Positions 28,707-36,882 of a stretch of DNA of 48,719 nt are shown in pieces. The translations under genes and the position numbers were made by a program. The stretch is taken from contig JAUZSJ010000051.1 in NCBI GenBank assembly GCA_030949555.1, positions 1 to 48,719 on the forward strand, given 5' to 3'. Within the stretch, counting starts at the first letter, position 1, and every line of letters begins with the position of its first letter. The DNA is from Persephonella sp. GTDB taxonomy: Bacteria; Aquificota; Aquificia; Aquificales; Hydrogenothermaceae. The notes under the pieces were generated by a model. It ran no database searches and was not told the origin of the DNA. It saw only the letters and a program-made list of their open reading frames with translations.

Positions 28707-29279
28707 TTATTCGTTAACCCTTTCTATATATTTTCCTGTTCTTGTATCTACTTTTATTCTGTCCCCTTCATTTATAAACAGTGGAACCTGAACTGTAGCT
28801 CCTGTATCTATCTTTGCAGGTTTTAGTGTTGAAGTTGCTGTATCACCTTTAAAGCCCGGTTCTGTTTCTATCACTTCATAAACAGCAGATTTTGGCAGCT
28901 CTACACCAATAGGCTGTCCTTTATCTAAAAATATAAACACTTCCATTCCCTCTTTCAGAAACTGTGCTTCGTCTCCTAAAACAGTTGAAGGAACAGCAAT
29001 CATATCTCCTGTGTTAGAATCAATAAACCAGTAGGAATCTCCATCATAGTACGAGTAAGCCATCTGCCTCTGCTCAAAATCTGCAAGTTCTATGGAATCA
29101 GAAGATTTGTATGTGATTTCAATAACATTTCCTGTTTTCATATTTTTTGCCTTAACCCTTACAAATGCCTGACCTTTTCCCGGCTTTACATGGTCGTAGT
29201 CCAAAACCCTGTAAGGCTCTCCATTGTGAACAATAAACATATCCTTCTTAATCTGATTAATTCCGATTTTGACTCCCAT
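28707..29279 (-). CDS. efp: Elongation factor P
   Basis: Translation factor that rescues ribosomes stalled at polyproline. Intact 190 residues: IKKDMFIVHNGEPYRVLDYDHVKPGKGQAF, quoted as IKKDMFIVHNGEPYRV and HVKPGKGQAF, with the loop-tip Lys35 that would be beta-lysylated where EpmA exists (no epmA or epmB seen in the window). KSSDSIELADFEQRQMAYSY and ETEPGFKGDT are family motifs. First gene of the efp-accB-hldD-thrB set; good GGAGG before the ATG. Confidence 0.96.
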   Translation of the reverse strand: MGVKIGINQIKKDMFIVHNGEPYRVLDYDHVKPGKGQAFVRVKAKNMKTGNVIEITYKSSDSIELADFEQRQMAYSYYDGDSYWFIDSNTGDMIAVPSTVLGDEAQFLKEGMEVFIFLDKGQPIGVELPKSAVYEVIETEPGFKGDTATSTLKPAKIDTGATVQVPLFINEGDRIKVDTRTGKYIERVNE

Positions 29280-29310
29280 TTAGACCTCCATAACAATTTT
29301 TATCTGTATA

Positions 29311-29326
29311 ATTTTAGCATACAATA
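29311..29326. promoter_or_regulatory. Putative bidirectional promoter core between efp and thiL
   Basis: Plus strand TTAGCATACAATA at 29314-29326, the same 13 bases as at 2933-2945. On the minus strand TATGC followed by TAAAAT makes an extended -10 about 32 bases before efp; on the plus strand TACAAT lies about 31 bases before thiL, with a further TATAAT at 29307-29312. The two start codons are 78 bases apart. Confidence 0.55.
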
Positions 29327-29356
29327 AATCTTTTTCAGATGTAGTCAGAGGAAGAA

Positions 29357-30310
29357 ATGAAAATAGAGGATTTAGGGGAATTTGGTCTCATTAAGAGACT
29401 GACAAAAATATTAAAAATAAAGGACAGTTCTGTTGTTGTTGGTTTTGGTGATGACTGTTCCTGTGTAAACATATCTGGCCAGCTTGTCCTGTTTACTTCA
29501 GATATACAGATTGAGGGGAGACATTTTGTAAAAAATCTGATATCCCCTCAGGATTTAGGCTGGAGAGTTGTTTCTGTCAATGTCAGTGATATTGTTGCCT
29601 GTGGTGGAAAACCACGATGGGGATTTATATCTGTATCCGTCCCTCCAGAACTTGATTTTGAGTATATAGAGCAGATTTATACAGGAATGGAAAAAGCCTG
29701 TCGGTATTACAAGATGGATATTATTGGAGGAAATACATCTTCCTCAGAAATAATAATCCTCGACCTTTTTTTAACAGGGATTACAGAGCGTTTTGTACCA
29801 AGAGGTGGAGCTACAGAAGGAGATTACATACTACTGTCTGGATACACAGGTCTGTCAAGGGCAGGTATGGAACTTCTGAAGATGAAAAAGGACAGTTATG
29901 AAGATTTTGAAGAGAGACTGATAAAAAACCATACAACACCTGTTGCAAGAATTGATATAGCTGATAGGATTAACAAATTTGCCAGCAGCTGTATTGACAT
30001 AAGTGACGGTCTTGCAGGAGACCTGTCTCACATTCTCCACTCTAGCAGGGCAAAAGCAGTTTTATACAGGGAAAAACTACCTGTCAGTCAGGACCTGAAG
30101 AGTTTCTGCAGAAAGTACAGTAAAGACTGTTTAAATTACATCCTTTTTGGTGGTGAAGATTACCAGCTTATTTTTACTGTAAAAGAGGAGCATATATCCT
30201 ACTTTAGTGACTGTTTTGTTATCGGGAGAATAGAGGAAGGCTCTGGAATTTTTCTGAAAGAGGGAAATAATATTAAAAAAGTTCCTGAGAAAGGGTATCA
30301 GCATCTATGA
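29357..30310 (+). CDS. thiL: Thiamine-monophosphate kinase
   Basis: PurM/ThiL-fold enzyme that makes thiamine diphosphate with ATP. Intact 317 residues: VVVGFGDDCSC at about residues 27-37 (Mg-ATP site), FTSDIQIEGRHFV, VVSVNVSDIVACGGKPRW, KMDIIGGNTSSS and the later CIDISDGLAGDLSHIL, all family signatures. Final ATGA overlap with rtcB suggests coupled translation. GAGGAA before the start codon. No other thi gene is near. Confidence 0.94.
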   Translation: MKIEDLGEFGLIKRLTKILKIKDSSVVVGFGDDCSCVNISGQLVLFTSDIQIEGRHFVKNLISPQDLGWRVVSVNVSDIVACGGKPRWGFISVSVPPELDFEYIEQIYTGMEKACRYYKMDIIGGNTSSSEIIILDLFLTGITERFVPRGGATEGDYILLSGYTGLSRAGMELLKMKKDSYEDFEERLIKNHTTPVARIDIADRINKFASSCIDISDGLAGDLSHILHSSRAKAVLYREKLPVSQDLKSFCRKYSKDCLNYILFGGEDYQLIFTVKEEHISYFSDCFVIGRIEEGSGIFLKEGNNIKKVPEKGYQHL

Positions 30311-31407
30311 AAGAAAAGATAAAAAGTTTAATACAGCTTGAGGAGATAGAACCTGAAGCATTAAAACAGATATACGACATTGCATCGCTGGATATAGTTA
30401 AAAAGCTTGCCATTATGCCTGACGTTCATACTGGATACGACCTGTGTATTGGAGGAGTTGCCCTTGTTGAAGGACATATATCACCTTCCTTTGTAGGTTA
30501 CGACATAGGCTGTGGTATGTGCTTTGTTAATACAGGCGTTAGTGTAAAAGATGTATTCAAAACAAAAAGGGATAGAGAAGAGATTGCTAAAAAAATTTAC
30601 AAAGAGATACCTGTAGGGAAAACTATAAGAAAAAGACCCCTTGATTACAAAAAATTCCGTTCAGCAAGTGGAGATAGTTCTTTAGAAAAAAAGGTAAATG
30701 ATAAACTGTTTCATTCCCTGGGGACACTTGGCAGTGGCAATCACTTTATTGAGATTGGAGAGAATTTAGAGGGAAATCTGTGTATAACAATACATTCAGG
30801 TTCAAGAAATATTGGTCATACAATAGCAAGCTATTACATGAAAAAGGGCAGATTTCTCCCTTTAGATTCCTTCTGGGGAAAAGCATACCTTGAAGACATG
30901 AACTTTGCCCTTAATTATGCTCTTGCAAACAGATTGACAATGATGAAAACAGTATTGAGAGTTTTAAATTTTACAGAAAAAGAGATAGATAGGATTATTC
31001 GTAAAACCCTTATTAATGAGAACCACAACCATGCTGTCCTGACAGATGAAGGGGTACTGCACAGAAAAGGAGCAACACCAGCGGAGGATGGACAGAAAGG
31101 AATAATACCTGCAAACATGAGGGACGGTGTTTATATAACAGTCGGTCTCGGAAATGAAGAGTTTCTTTCATCTGCATCCCATGGTGCAGGGAGAGTGCTT
31201 TCAAGGAGAAAAGCAAAAGAGCTTATAGATATAAGAGAGTTTAAAAAAGTTATGGAGATGGCAGATGTTGTGGCAAAGGTGGACAGCTCTACAGTAGATG
31301 AGGCACCATTTGCCTATAAGGATATAAATCAGGTTATAAAAGCTCAGGAAGGAGTTGTTATAGAAGTTATTGACCAGGTCAGACCTTTAATAAACATAAA
31401 AGGTTGA
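30307..31407 (+). CDS. rtcB: RNA-splicing ligase RtcB (short form)
   Basis: Mn/GTP-dependent ligase that joins a 3'-phosphate or cyclic phosphate RNA end to a 5'-OH end. Intact, 366 residues, shorter than the ~480-residue canonical form: IMPDVHTGYDLCIGG, VGYDIGCGMC (the metal-binding Asp and Cys), GTLGSGNHFIEI, SGSRNIGH, NHNHAVLTDEGVLHRKGATPA, and SSASHGAGRVLSR with the guanylated His. Bacterial members of this short group act in RNA repair; no tRNA introns are implied. Overlaps thiL by ATGA. Its stop abuts the mraY stop without a gap (convergent). Confidence 0.92.
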   Translation: MKEKIKSLIQLEEIEPEALKQIYDIASLDIVKKLAIMPDVHTGYDLCIGGVALVEGHISPSFVGYDIGCGMCFVNTGVSVKDVFKTKRDREEIAKKIYKEIPVGKTIRKRPLDYKKFRSASGDSSLEKKVNDKLFHSLGTLGSGNHFIEIGENLEGNLCITIHSGSRNIGHTIASYYMKKGRFLPLDSFWGKAYLEDMNFALNYALANRLTMMKTVLRVLNFTEKEIDRIIRKTLINENHNHAVLTDEGVLHRKGATPAEDGQKGIIPANMRDGVYITVGLGNEEFLSSASHGAGRVLSRRKAKELIDIREFKKVMEMADVVAKVDSSTVDEAPFAYKDINQVIKAQEGVVIEVIDQVRPLINIKG

Positions 31408-32472
31408 TTATCTTATCTTTAGCGTTGAAAGGGCTATAATTGCAAGCAGAATAGATATTATCCATACCCTCGTAACTATCTTCGGCTCTTCTATTCCTTT
31501 TTTCTCAAAATGGTGATGTATAGGAGCCATGAGAAATAGTCTTTTACCTGTTATTTTGAAGTAGGTAACCTGTAAGATTACTGAAAGGGTTTCCACAACA
31601 AAAATTCCTCCAACGACAGCCAGAACAATCTCCTGCTTTGTTATAACTGCAACAGTTCCTAAAACAGCACCAATTGACAGAGAGCCAGCATCACCCATAA
31701 ACACCTCTGCAGGAAATGAGTTAAACCATAGAAAACCCAGACCTGCCCCTAAAAATGCCATGAGGAAAACTGTAAGTTCTCCACTTCCTGCTATATATGG
31801 AATATGGAGGTAGGAGGCGAGCTTGTGGTGTCCAGCAATGTATGCAAAAAATGCGAACGTTCCAATGGCTATCAGAGAAGGTCCAATAGCCAGCCCATCA
31901 AGACCATCTGTAAGATTCACCCCATTAGATGTTCCAACAATAACAAAAACAATGAAAGGGATATAGAGGAAACCAAGGTCTATAAACAGATTTTTGAAAA
32001 ATGGAAAGTATAAAACAGAATCAAAGGCTGGATACAGAAACAGAGCTACAGCAATAACAGAGGCAAGTAAAAGCTGGATGGAAAACTTAACCTTTGCAGA
32101 AATACCTTTCTTTGTCTTTATCTTATTGTAATCGTCCCATCCTCCCAAAGCAGCAAAAGATATCATAGCAAACAGTGTTATCCAGATATAAAAATTATCA
32201 AGTCTGCACCACAGAATTGTTGAAAGGAGAACAGAAAAAACAATCAATACTCCTCCCATTGTAGGAGTATGCTTTTTACCTGCATGACCGTCAGGTGTGT
32301 ATTCCCTTACATAACCCCCCTCTTTTCTCTGGAACAGCTTTAACTTCCTGATTATGTAGGGTCCAACCAGAAGGGATATAAAAAACGAAGTGATGAGGGC
32401 ATAAAAGCCTCTAAATGTTATATATTTAAACAGATTTATATCAAAATACTGATACAGCAGATGGTAAAGCAT
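31408..32472 (-). CDS. mraY: Phospho-N-acetylmuramoyl-pentapeptide transferase
   Basis: Makes lipid I from UDP-MurNAc-pentapeptide and undecaprenyl phosphate in the inner membrane. Intact, 354 residues, about ten membrane segments. Signatures: KKHTPTMGGVLI, ALGGWDDYNKI, GTSNGVNLTDGLDGLAIG, FMGDAGSLSIGAVLG (Asp catalysis) and MAPIHHHFEKKG. Usually it sits in the dcw cluster between murF and murD; here it is at the end of the gpmA-tpiA-secG series, four bases after the SPOUT methyltransferase. Stop is immediately next to the rtcB stop. Confidence 0.96.
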   Translation of the reverse strand: MLYHLLYQYFDINLFKYITFRGFYALITSFFISLLVGPYIIRKLKLFQRKEGGYVREYTPDGHAGKKHTPTMGGVLIVFSVLLSTILWCRLDNFYIWITLFAMISFAALGGWDDYNKIKTKKGISAKVKFSIQLLLASVIAVALFLYPAFDSVLYFPFFKNLFIDLGFLYIPFIVFVIVGTSNGVNLTDGLDGLAIGPSLIAIGTFAFFAYIAGHHKLASYLHIPYIAGSGELTVFLMAFLGAGLGFLWFNSFPAEVFMGDAGSLSIGAVLGTVAVITKQEIVLAVVGGIFVVETLSVILQVTYFKITGKRLFLMAPIHHHFEKKGIEEPKIVTRVWIISILLAIIALSTLKIR

Positions 32473-32476
32473 CTAT

Positions 32477-33046
32477 CTACCTGTTAGGTGAGAATAGCCT
32501 ATCAAGGATTATAGCTGTTGCATTTCTAACAGAAAGATGGTTGTAATCTCCTGCTCCAAGTACAGGTTCCAGAATGAAATCACAGCTGCTGACTAACTCT
32601 TCTGGCATTCCCCAACCTGTTCCCATAAGTATTAAAAATGTTTCGTCACTGCTCCTGATTATGTTAGACATTTCTTTGTAAGAAACAGTCTGAGGATACT
32701 TTTTTGCCGATGTTGCAATCAGTTTAGGCTCCTTTCCTGTTCTTTTTTTTATGTCTTCTATTGCCTGAGTTATAGTTGAAACAAGCCTGACCAATTTTGC
32801 AGCCTCTGCTCTCCTTGGATTGAAACGGGAACCAAACCCTTCTGTCCAGTATTTAATCTGTTCGGAAATAACAAACTGCTGAGCCTCAAGGGGCTGTATT
32901 ATGTAATATCCCCCAAGCTCGTATGTTCTTGCAGGCCTTGCTATATCGTGAAAATCAAGTGTTGTGAATGAAGTTACTACCCATTTTTTGTCTTTGTTTA
33001 CTGCAGGATAGTGGACAACAGATACAAAAACATGTCCGTTTTTCAT
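32477..33046 (-). CDS. SPOUT-type RNA methyltransferase (PF09936-like)
   Basis: 189 intact residues. The first two-thirds hold VSVVHYPAVNKDKKWVVTS and DIARPARTYELGGYYII; the last third has the knotted SAM-binding site: LMGTGWGMPEEL, FILEPVLGAGDYNHLSVRNATAIILDRLF. This matches the predicted SAM-dependent RNA methyltransferase family PF09936, seen next to or fused with TrmD in thermophiles; its RNA target is unknown. Start ATG overlaps the previous gene's end by four bases. There is no trmD in the window. Confidence 0.75.
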   Translation of the reverse strand: MKNGHVFVSVVHYPAVNKDKKWVVTSFTTLDFHDIARPARTYELGGYYIIQPLEAQQFVISEQIKYWTEGFGSRFNPRRAEAAKLVRLVSTITQAIEDIKKRTGKEPKLIATSAKKYPQTVSYKEMSNIIRSSDETFLILMGTGWGMPEELVSSCDFILEPVLGAGDYNHLSVRNATAIILDRLFSPNR

Positions 33047-33645
33047 TCACCGCCTCTGTATTTAATATATTTTACAGTTCCATCAGCAAACTCTGTTTTT
33101 AAAGGAAAGAACTTTACAGTCAGCCTGTTTAAAGGAAGTTCTTTAACCTTTATATGCTCAGACTTTCCAGGGTCGTAATCAAACTCAACATTCATTTTTA
33201 CTTCTTCCCCCGGCTGTATGGTCATTCCTTTAAAGAAGTTAAGTGCTTTGTTTATGTTAATTTTCTTTTCCATAACCTTTTTTCCATCAACATACACAAT
33301 TACTTTTCCTGAAATATTGTTTATTTCTTTTCCTGTGTTGTTTTTGAACAACATCTTCAGAACAATCTGGTCCGATCTCTGCCACAAACTTTCTTTCAGT
33401 TTCAGAGGCTTAAACTTTTTAGACAAAACCCTGTAAGTAACGAACTTCTGGTTCTCGTCTGCAACAATAATATCTGTTATTTTTGAAGAGGGCACAGATA
33501 CCTGCTTTTTTCCCTCTAACACCTCTATCCTCTTTTCTAACTGCTGAACTCTCTTTTCTAACTGCTGAATTCTTTCCTCCAGTGTTAAACTAAAGGAATG
33601 TCCAGCCAATCCAAGAAATATAAAAAAAATCAGTGGCTTTCTCAA
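33043..33645 (-). CDS. Secreted coiled-coil protein, unknown function
   Basis: 200 intact residues: signal peptide at 1-19 (PLIFFIFLGLAGHSFS), then a coiled coil of repeated 7-residue units at about 22-45 (RIQQLEKRVQQLEKRIEVLE), a linker, and a beta-rich domain with RVLSKKFKP, VLKMLFKNNTGKEI, VIVYVDGKKVMEKKI, GMTIQPGEEVKMNVEFDYDP, a layout that suggests an immunoglobulin-like fold. It lacks a lipobox. I do not recognise the family; periplasmic trimer or dimer is a guess from the coiled coil. It overlaps the SPOUT gene by four bases and follows secG by three, so it is co-transcribed. Confidence 0.72.
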   Translation of the reverse strand: MRKPLIFFIFLGLAGHSFSLTLEERIQQLEKRVQQLEKRIEVLEGKKQVSVPSSKITDIIVADENQKFVTYRVLSKKFKPLKLKESLWQRSDQIVLKMLFKNNTGKEINNISGKVIVYVDGKKVMEKKININKALNFFKGMTIQPGEEVKMNVEFDYDPGKSEHIKVKELPLNRLTVKFFPLKTEFADGTVKYIKYRGGE

Positions 33646-33648
33646 GTT

Positions 33649-33951
33649 TTACCTCTCATTTTTTTCTGTCTGTTTTGTCTGGGGGATATCTGATAAAACA
33701 GAAGAGCTTTTCAGAGACTTGTGATGGATATAAGACATTGCAAACACTATAAACAGGAAAATTCCTCCAAGCCAGTATGTTATTTTGGTGAGTATGTTGG
33801 AAGCTCCTGCTCCTAAAACTGTTGCTGCTGCACCTGAGCCAAATATTGCTCCAATTTCTGCACCTTTTGTTTTCTGCATGAGAACGATAACAATGAGCAG
33901 TACTGCATCTATAATAAGGAGTACTGCAAGAACTGTAAAAAGGAAGTCCAT
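33649..33951 (-). CDS. secG: Protein translocase subunit SecG
   Basis: 100 intact residues. Two membrane segments (about 4-24 and 55-75) with the SecG pattern VLLIVIVLMQKTKGAEIGAIFGSG and a Gly/Ala-rich AAATVLGAGASNILTKIT. It is a subunit of the SecYEG channel. The tpiA-secG order is common in bacteria and supports the call. Confidence 0.93.
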   Translation of the reverse strand: MDFLFTVLAVLLIIDAVLLIVIVLMQKTKGAEIGAIFGSGAAATVLGAGASNILTKITYWLGGIFLFIVFAMSYIHHKSLKSSSVLSDIPQTKQTEKNER

Positions 33952-33954
33952 ATC

Positions 33955-34737
33955 TTAAACCTCCATCACTTCTGTTATTATTCTGTAAAATCTTTCAGGG
34001 TCAAGACTTGCTGTTCCAACTAAAAACCCGTCTATATTCTTTTCCTTTATAAGCTCCCTTGCATTTTTCTCATTTACACTGCCACCATAAAGTATGCGTG
34101 TTTTACTGTCATTGCCTTTTGATATCTCATTAATCAGTGACCTTATAAATCGGTGAACTTCCTGGGCCTGCTCTGGTGTTGCATTGATGCCTGTTCCTAT
34201 AGCCCATACAGGTTCATATGCAATATCTATATAAACCATATCCCTCTCAACACCTGCAAGGCCATTCCTGATTTGCCTTTCCACAACAGACAGCGTTTTA
34301 CTCTGTTCTCTCTCTTCCAATGTTTCCCCTACACACAGTACAGGTCTGATACCATGTTCAATTGCAGATATCACTTTTTTATTTATAAGACTGTCCTTCT
34401 CACCAAATCTGTGTCTTCTTTCTGAATGACCAATAATTACATAATCTACTTCTAATTCATTCAGCATCAGTGGGGATATTTCTCCTGTAAAGGCTCCTTT
34501 TTCCTCATAATACATATTCTGGGCACCTAACTTTACATTGTATTCCCCCTCTTTTTTTGCTGCATCCAGCCTGATAGATGCAGATGACAGTGCTGTAAAA
34601 GGAGGGGCTATCATAATTTCTACTTTTGTAAGGTCCTTTACAGAAGGGATAAACAGGTCTAAGTATTCTAATGTTTCTCCTACAGTTTTGTTCATCTTCC
34701 AGTTTGCTGCTACAAGATAGCTCATTTTACTCTCCAA
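33955..34737 (-). CDS. tpiA: Triosephosphate isomerase
   Basis: Glycolytic/gluconeogenic TIM-barrel enzyme. 260 intact residues: N-terminal AANWKMNKT (Lys), IIGHSERRHRFGE (catalytic His), AYEPVWAIGTGINATPEQAQE (catalytic Glu and the moving loop), RILYGGSVN and DGFLVGTASLDPE. It starts inside the end of gpmA (11-bp overlap), so glycolytic genes are coupled. Confidence 0.96.
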   Translation of the reverse strand: MESKMSYLVAANWKMNKTVGETLEYLDLFIPSVKDLTKVEIMIAPPFTALSSASIRLDAAKKEGEYNVKLGAQNMYYEEKGAFTGEISPLMLNELEVDYVIIGHSERRHRFGEKDSLINKKVISAIEHGIRPVLCVGETLEEREQSKTLSVVERQIRNGLAGVERDMVYIDIAYEPVWAIGTGINATPEQAQEVHRFIRSLINEISKGNDSKTRILYGGSVNEKNARELIKEKNIDGFLVGTASLDPERFYRIITEVMEV

Positions 34738-35341
34738 GTTCTCTGATTTCTTTGTTTATCACATTTCCATTTTCATCAAGCTCGTAAATTATAGGTGTTC
34801 CTGTTGGTATCTCAACCTTTATAATCTCTTCAGGAGATAACTTTTCCAGATACATAACTATGGAACGGAGGGAGTTCCCGTGGGCTACTACTAAAACATC
34901 TCTGCCGTCCAGTATGTCACCCATAATGGCTCTTTCAAGGAAAGGTATTGTCCTTGCTGCCGTATCCTTCAGAGATTCTCCTTCAGGAGGTGGAATGTCA
35001 TAACTTCTTCTCCACAGATGAACTATTTCTTTTCCCCACTTTTCTCTTGCTCTGTCTTTGTTTAATCCCTGCAGAGTTCCGTAATGTCTTTCATTCAGTG
35101 CTTTATCTTTTATTACAGGGATAAACAGTCCTATAGTCTCAAGTATTATTCTGAGTGTTTCCTGAGCCCTTGACAGGTCTGAAGTGTAGGCCACTGAAAA
35201 TCTTATATCTTTGAGCAGTTCTCCTGCCCTGTAAGCCTCTTCTTTTCCTTTTTCTGTTAAAGGAACATCAACCCATCCTGTAAATCTGTTCTGCAAATTC
35301 CAGACAGATTGACCGTGTCTTACAAGAACCAGTTTAGGCAT
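34727..35341 (-). CDS. gpmA: 2,3-bisphosphoglycerate-dependent phosphoglycerate mutase
   Basis: 204 intact residues: LVRHGQSVWNLQNRFTGW (phosphohistidine His near residue 9), LSRAQETL, NERHYGTLQGLNKDRA and VVAHGNSLRSIVMYL. These are dPGM signatures, not the iPGM form. It precedes tpiA and follows the DUF3817 gene; both borders overlap by 8-11 bases. A role in lower glycolysis or gluconeogenesis is expected. Confidence 0.94.
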   Translation of the reverse strand: MPKLVLVRHGQSVWNLQNRFTGWVDVPLTEKGKEEAYRAGELLKDIRFSVAYTSDLSRAQETLRIILETIGLFIPVIKDKALNERHYGTLQGLNKDRAREKWGKEIVHLWRRSYDIPPPEGESLKDTAARTIPFLERAIMGDILDGRDVLVVAHGNSLRSIVMYLEKLSPEEIIKVEIPTGTPIIYELDENGNVINKEIRELGE

Positions 35342-35643
35342 TTGCCAGTTCTCCTTTCTCTTTTTTATTTATTTTACCATTAATCAATTTCTCCATTGGT
35401 ATTAATCCAAAGGGAATAACAGAAAACAAAAGCATCTTTAAAACAAAACTGTTTTCCAGTCTGAAATCTTTTCTTGCCTGATACAGAATATACAGGAAGA
35501 TAAGCCACAGAATTCCGTGGATAGAGCCAAATATTTTGGTAGCAATCTCGTATCCAGATATGTACTTCAGTTGGCATTCCAATAAAGACAAGTACAATGA
35601 GAGAGATGCCCTCTATAAAGGATATCTTTGCCAGTCTGTCCAT
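35334..35643 (-). CDS. DUF3817 membrane protein (one frameshift)
   Basis: About 100 residues with three membrane segments. N-terminal frame MDRLAKISFIEGISLIVLVFIGMP joins after a break near 35573 to LKYISGYEIATKIFGSIHG, LWLIFLYILY and LLFSVIPFGL. FxEGxSxxxLxFxxMPLKY...HG is the DUF3817 signature. Start ATG 35643 behind AAGGAG. Function is unknown. It sits between the methyltransferase and gpmA with small gaps. Confidence 0.8.
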
Positions 35644-35653
35644 TCTTTTCTCC

Positions 35654-36395
35654 TTATTTATGGAATTTTTCAAGTATAAATTCTACTTCTGGAGTGTAGA
35701 TTTTTTTATGGGAATCTTCATAAACAATAAGAGGCTTTCTCTACTGTTTCCCCTCCTGATTTTCCTCCTTTTATCCCTTCCAGTAAAACATGAGTTGCAG
35801 ATTCATCAATTGTCGGATGAACAGTCCTGTATCTTTTCGGCTGGATATTTTGCTCAATCAGACTGGTTATAAATTCAGAAAATCTTGAAGATGGGATGAT
35901 GGCAAACAGTTTTCCACCATTTTTAAGAAGGTATGATGAGGCCTTAACGAAATCTTTTATTTTCCCCTCTATCTCAAATCTTGCTATATTTTTCTCTGTT
36001 TTTTCTATATCTAAAGGTGGCTGATGATATGGAGGGTTAAACACCGCGTATTCAAAACTCTCGGAGCGAAATATTCTCTTGATTTCTCTGACATCACCTT
36101 TAAAAAGCTGGGCTTTTATGTTATTTATATGAATATTTCTCCAAGCCTGAGAGAAAAGGCTCTCCTGAAGCTCTATTCCATAAAGCTGGACTTTTTTGTA
36201 TTTTAGACTCAGGAGTATCAATATGATGCCAGAACCTGTTCCCAGGTCTATAAGCTTTGATGGCCTGTCTGTTATCTTTACAAAAGAGGCAAGGAGAAGG
36301 CTGTCTATATTAAATCTATAACCTTCCTTGCTCTGTATAATCTTTATTTTTCCTCTCAGAAAAGGAGTGAGCGTCTCTTCTTCCTTTATTTCCAT
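35654..36395 (-). CDS. N6-adenine methyltransferase, TrmN6/YfiC-like (one frameshift)
   Basis: About 246 residues. QSKEGYRFNIDSLLLASF, then SAM motif I in LIDLGTGSGIILILL, YGIELQESLFSQA and the catalytic NPPY (VFNPPYHQPP) that marks amino-methyltransferases. The main frame ends early after ETVEKAS; one base less near 35740 gives PLIVYEDSHKKIYTPEVEF and a stop at 35654-35656, the normal end of this family. Bacterial relatives methylate A37 of tRNA1Val; target here is by analogy. It follows atpC by two bases. Confidence 0.85.
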
Positions 36396-36397
36396 TA

Positions 36398-36808
36398 CTA
36401 TCTGACTTTTATCCCTGCCAGTTCTAACAGTGTTTCTGCTCTTTCCCTCATTTTTTCAAGGTTTTCTATCTCTTCAAGGGAGAGGGCTTCTCTCTGCTCT
36501 AACCTTGAAACAGCCTCTTCTAATATCTTTTTTTCCTGTTCAACATTTATCTCTCCCAGTTCAAAAGCCTCTTCTACCAGAATGATAACCCTGTCTCCTC
36601 TAATATCAATGGTTCCGTATGTTACAGCAAATTCAACTGGTTCTTTTTCTGACCTTTCTATTCTCAGCTTCCCCGGGACAACGTTCGTAAGAAGGAGCAT
36701 ATGATTTTCTAAAATGCCAATTTCCCCATCTGATGTGTTTACAACTGTCTGCTCAACTTCTCCCTGGAACACTATACCATTTGGAGTAACAACCTCTAAC
36801 TGATACAT
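36398..36808 (-). CDS. atpC: ATP synthase F1 epsilon subunit
   Basis: 136 intact residues: VVTPNGIVFQGEVEQTVVNTSDGEIGILENHMLLLT in family order (quoted in part: VVTPNGIVF, DGEIGILENH), then a beta domain and two C-terminal helices (LEQREALSLEEIENL). It regulates F1. The other atp genes are not in the window, so it is detached from its usual atpD neighbour. Good AGGAGG before the ATG. Confidence 0.93.
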   Translation of the reverse strand: MYQLEVVTPNGIVFQGEVEQTVVNTSDGEIGILENHMLLLTNVVPGKLRIERSEKEPVEFAVTYGTIDIRGDRVIILVEEAFELGEINVEQEKKILEEAVSRLEQREALSLEEIENLEKMRERAETLLELAGIKVR

Positions 36809-36835
36809 TCCTTGCCTCCTGTTAATTCTTTCAAT

Positions 36836-36851
36836 AAATTAGTTTACAATA
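36836..36851. promoter_or_regulatory. Putative bidirectional promoter core between atpC and elbB
   Basis: Plus strand TTAGTTTACAATA at 36839-36851, a two-base variant of the element at 2933 and 29314. On the minus strand TAATTT (36836-36841) could be the atpC -10, about 28 bases before the ATG; on the plus strand TACAAT or the following TTTACA begins about 32-40 bases before elbB. Spacing to both genes matches the efp/thiL case. Confidence 0.45.
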
Positions 36852-36882
36852 ATTTAGACTAAATTTCATAAATGGAGGTTTA

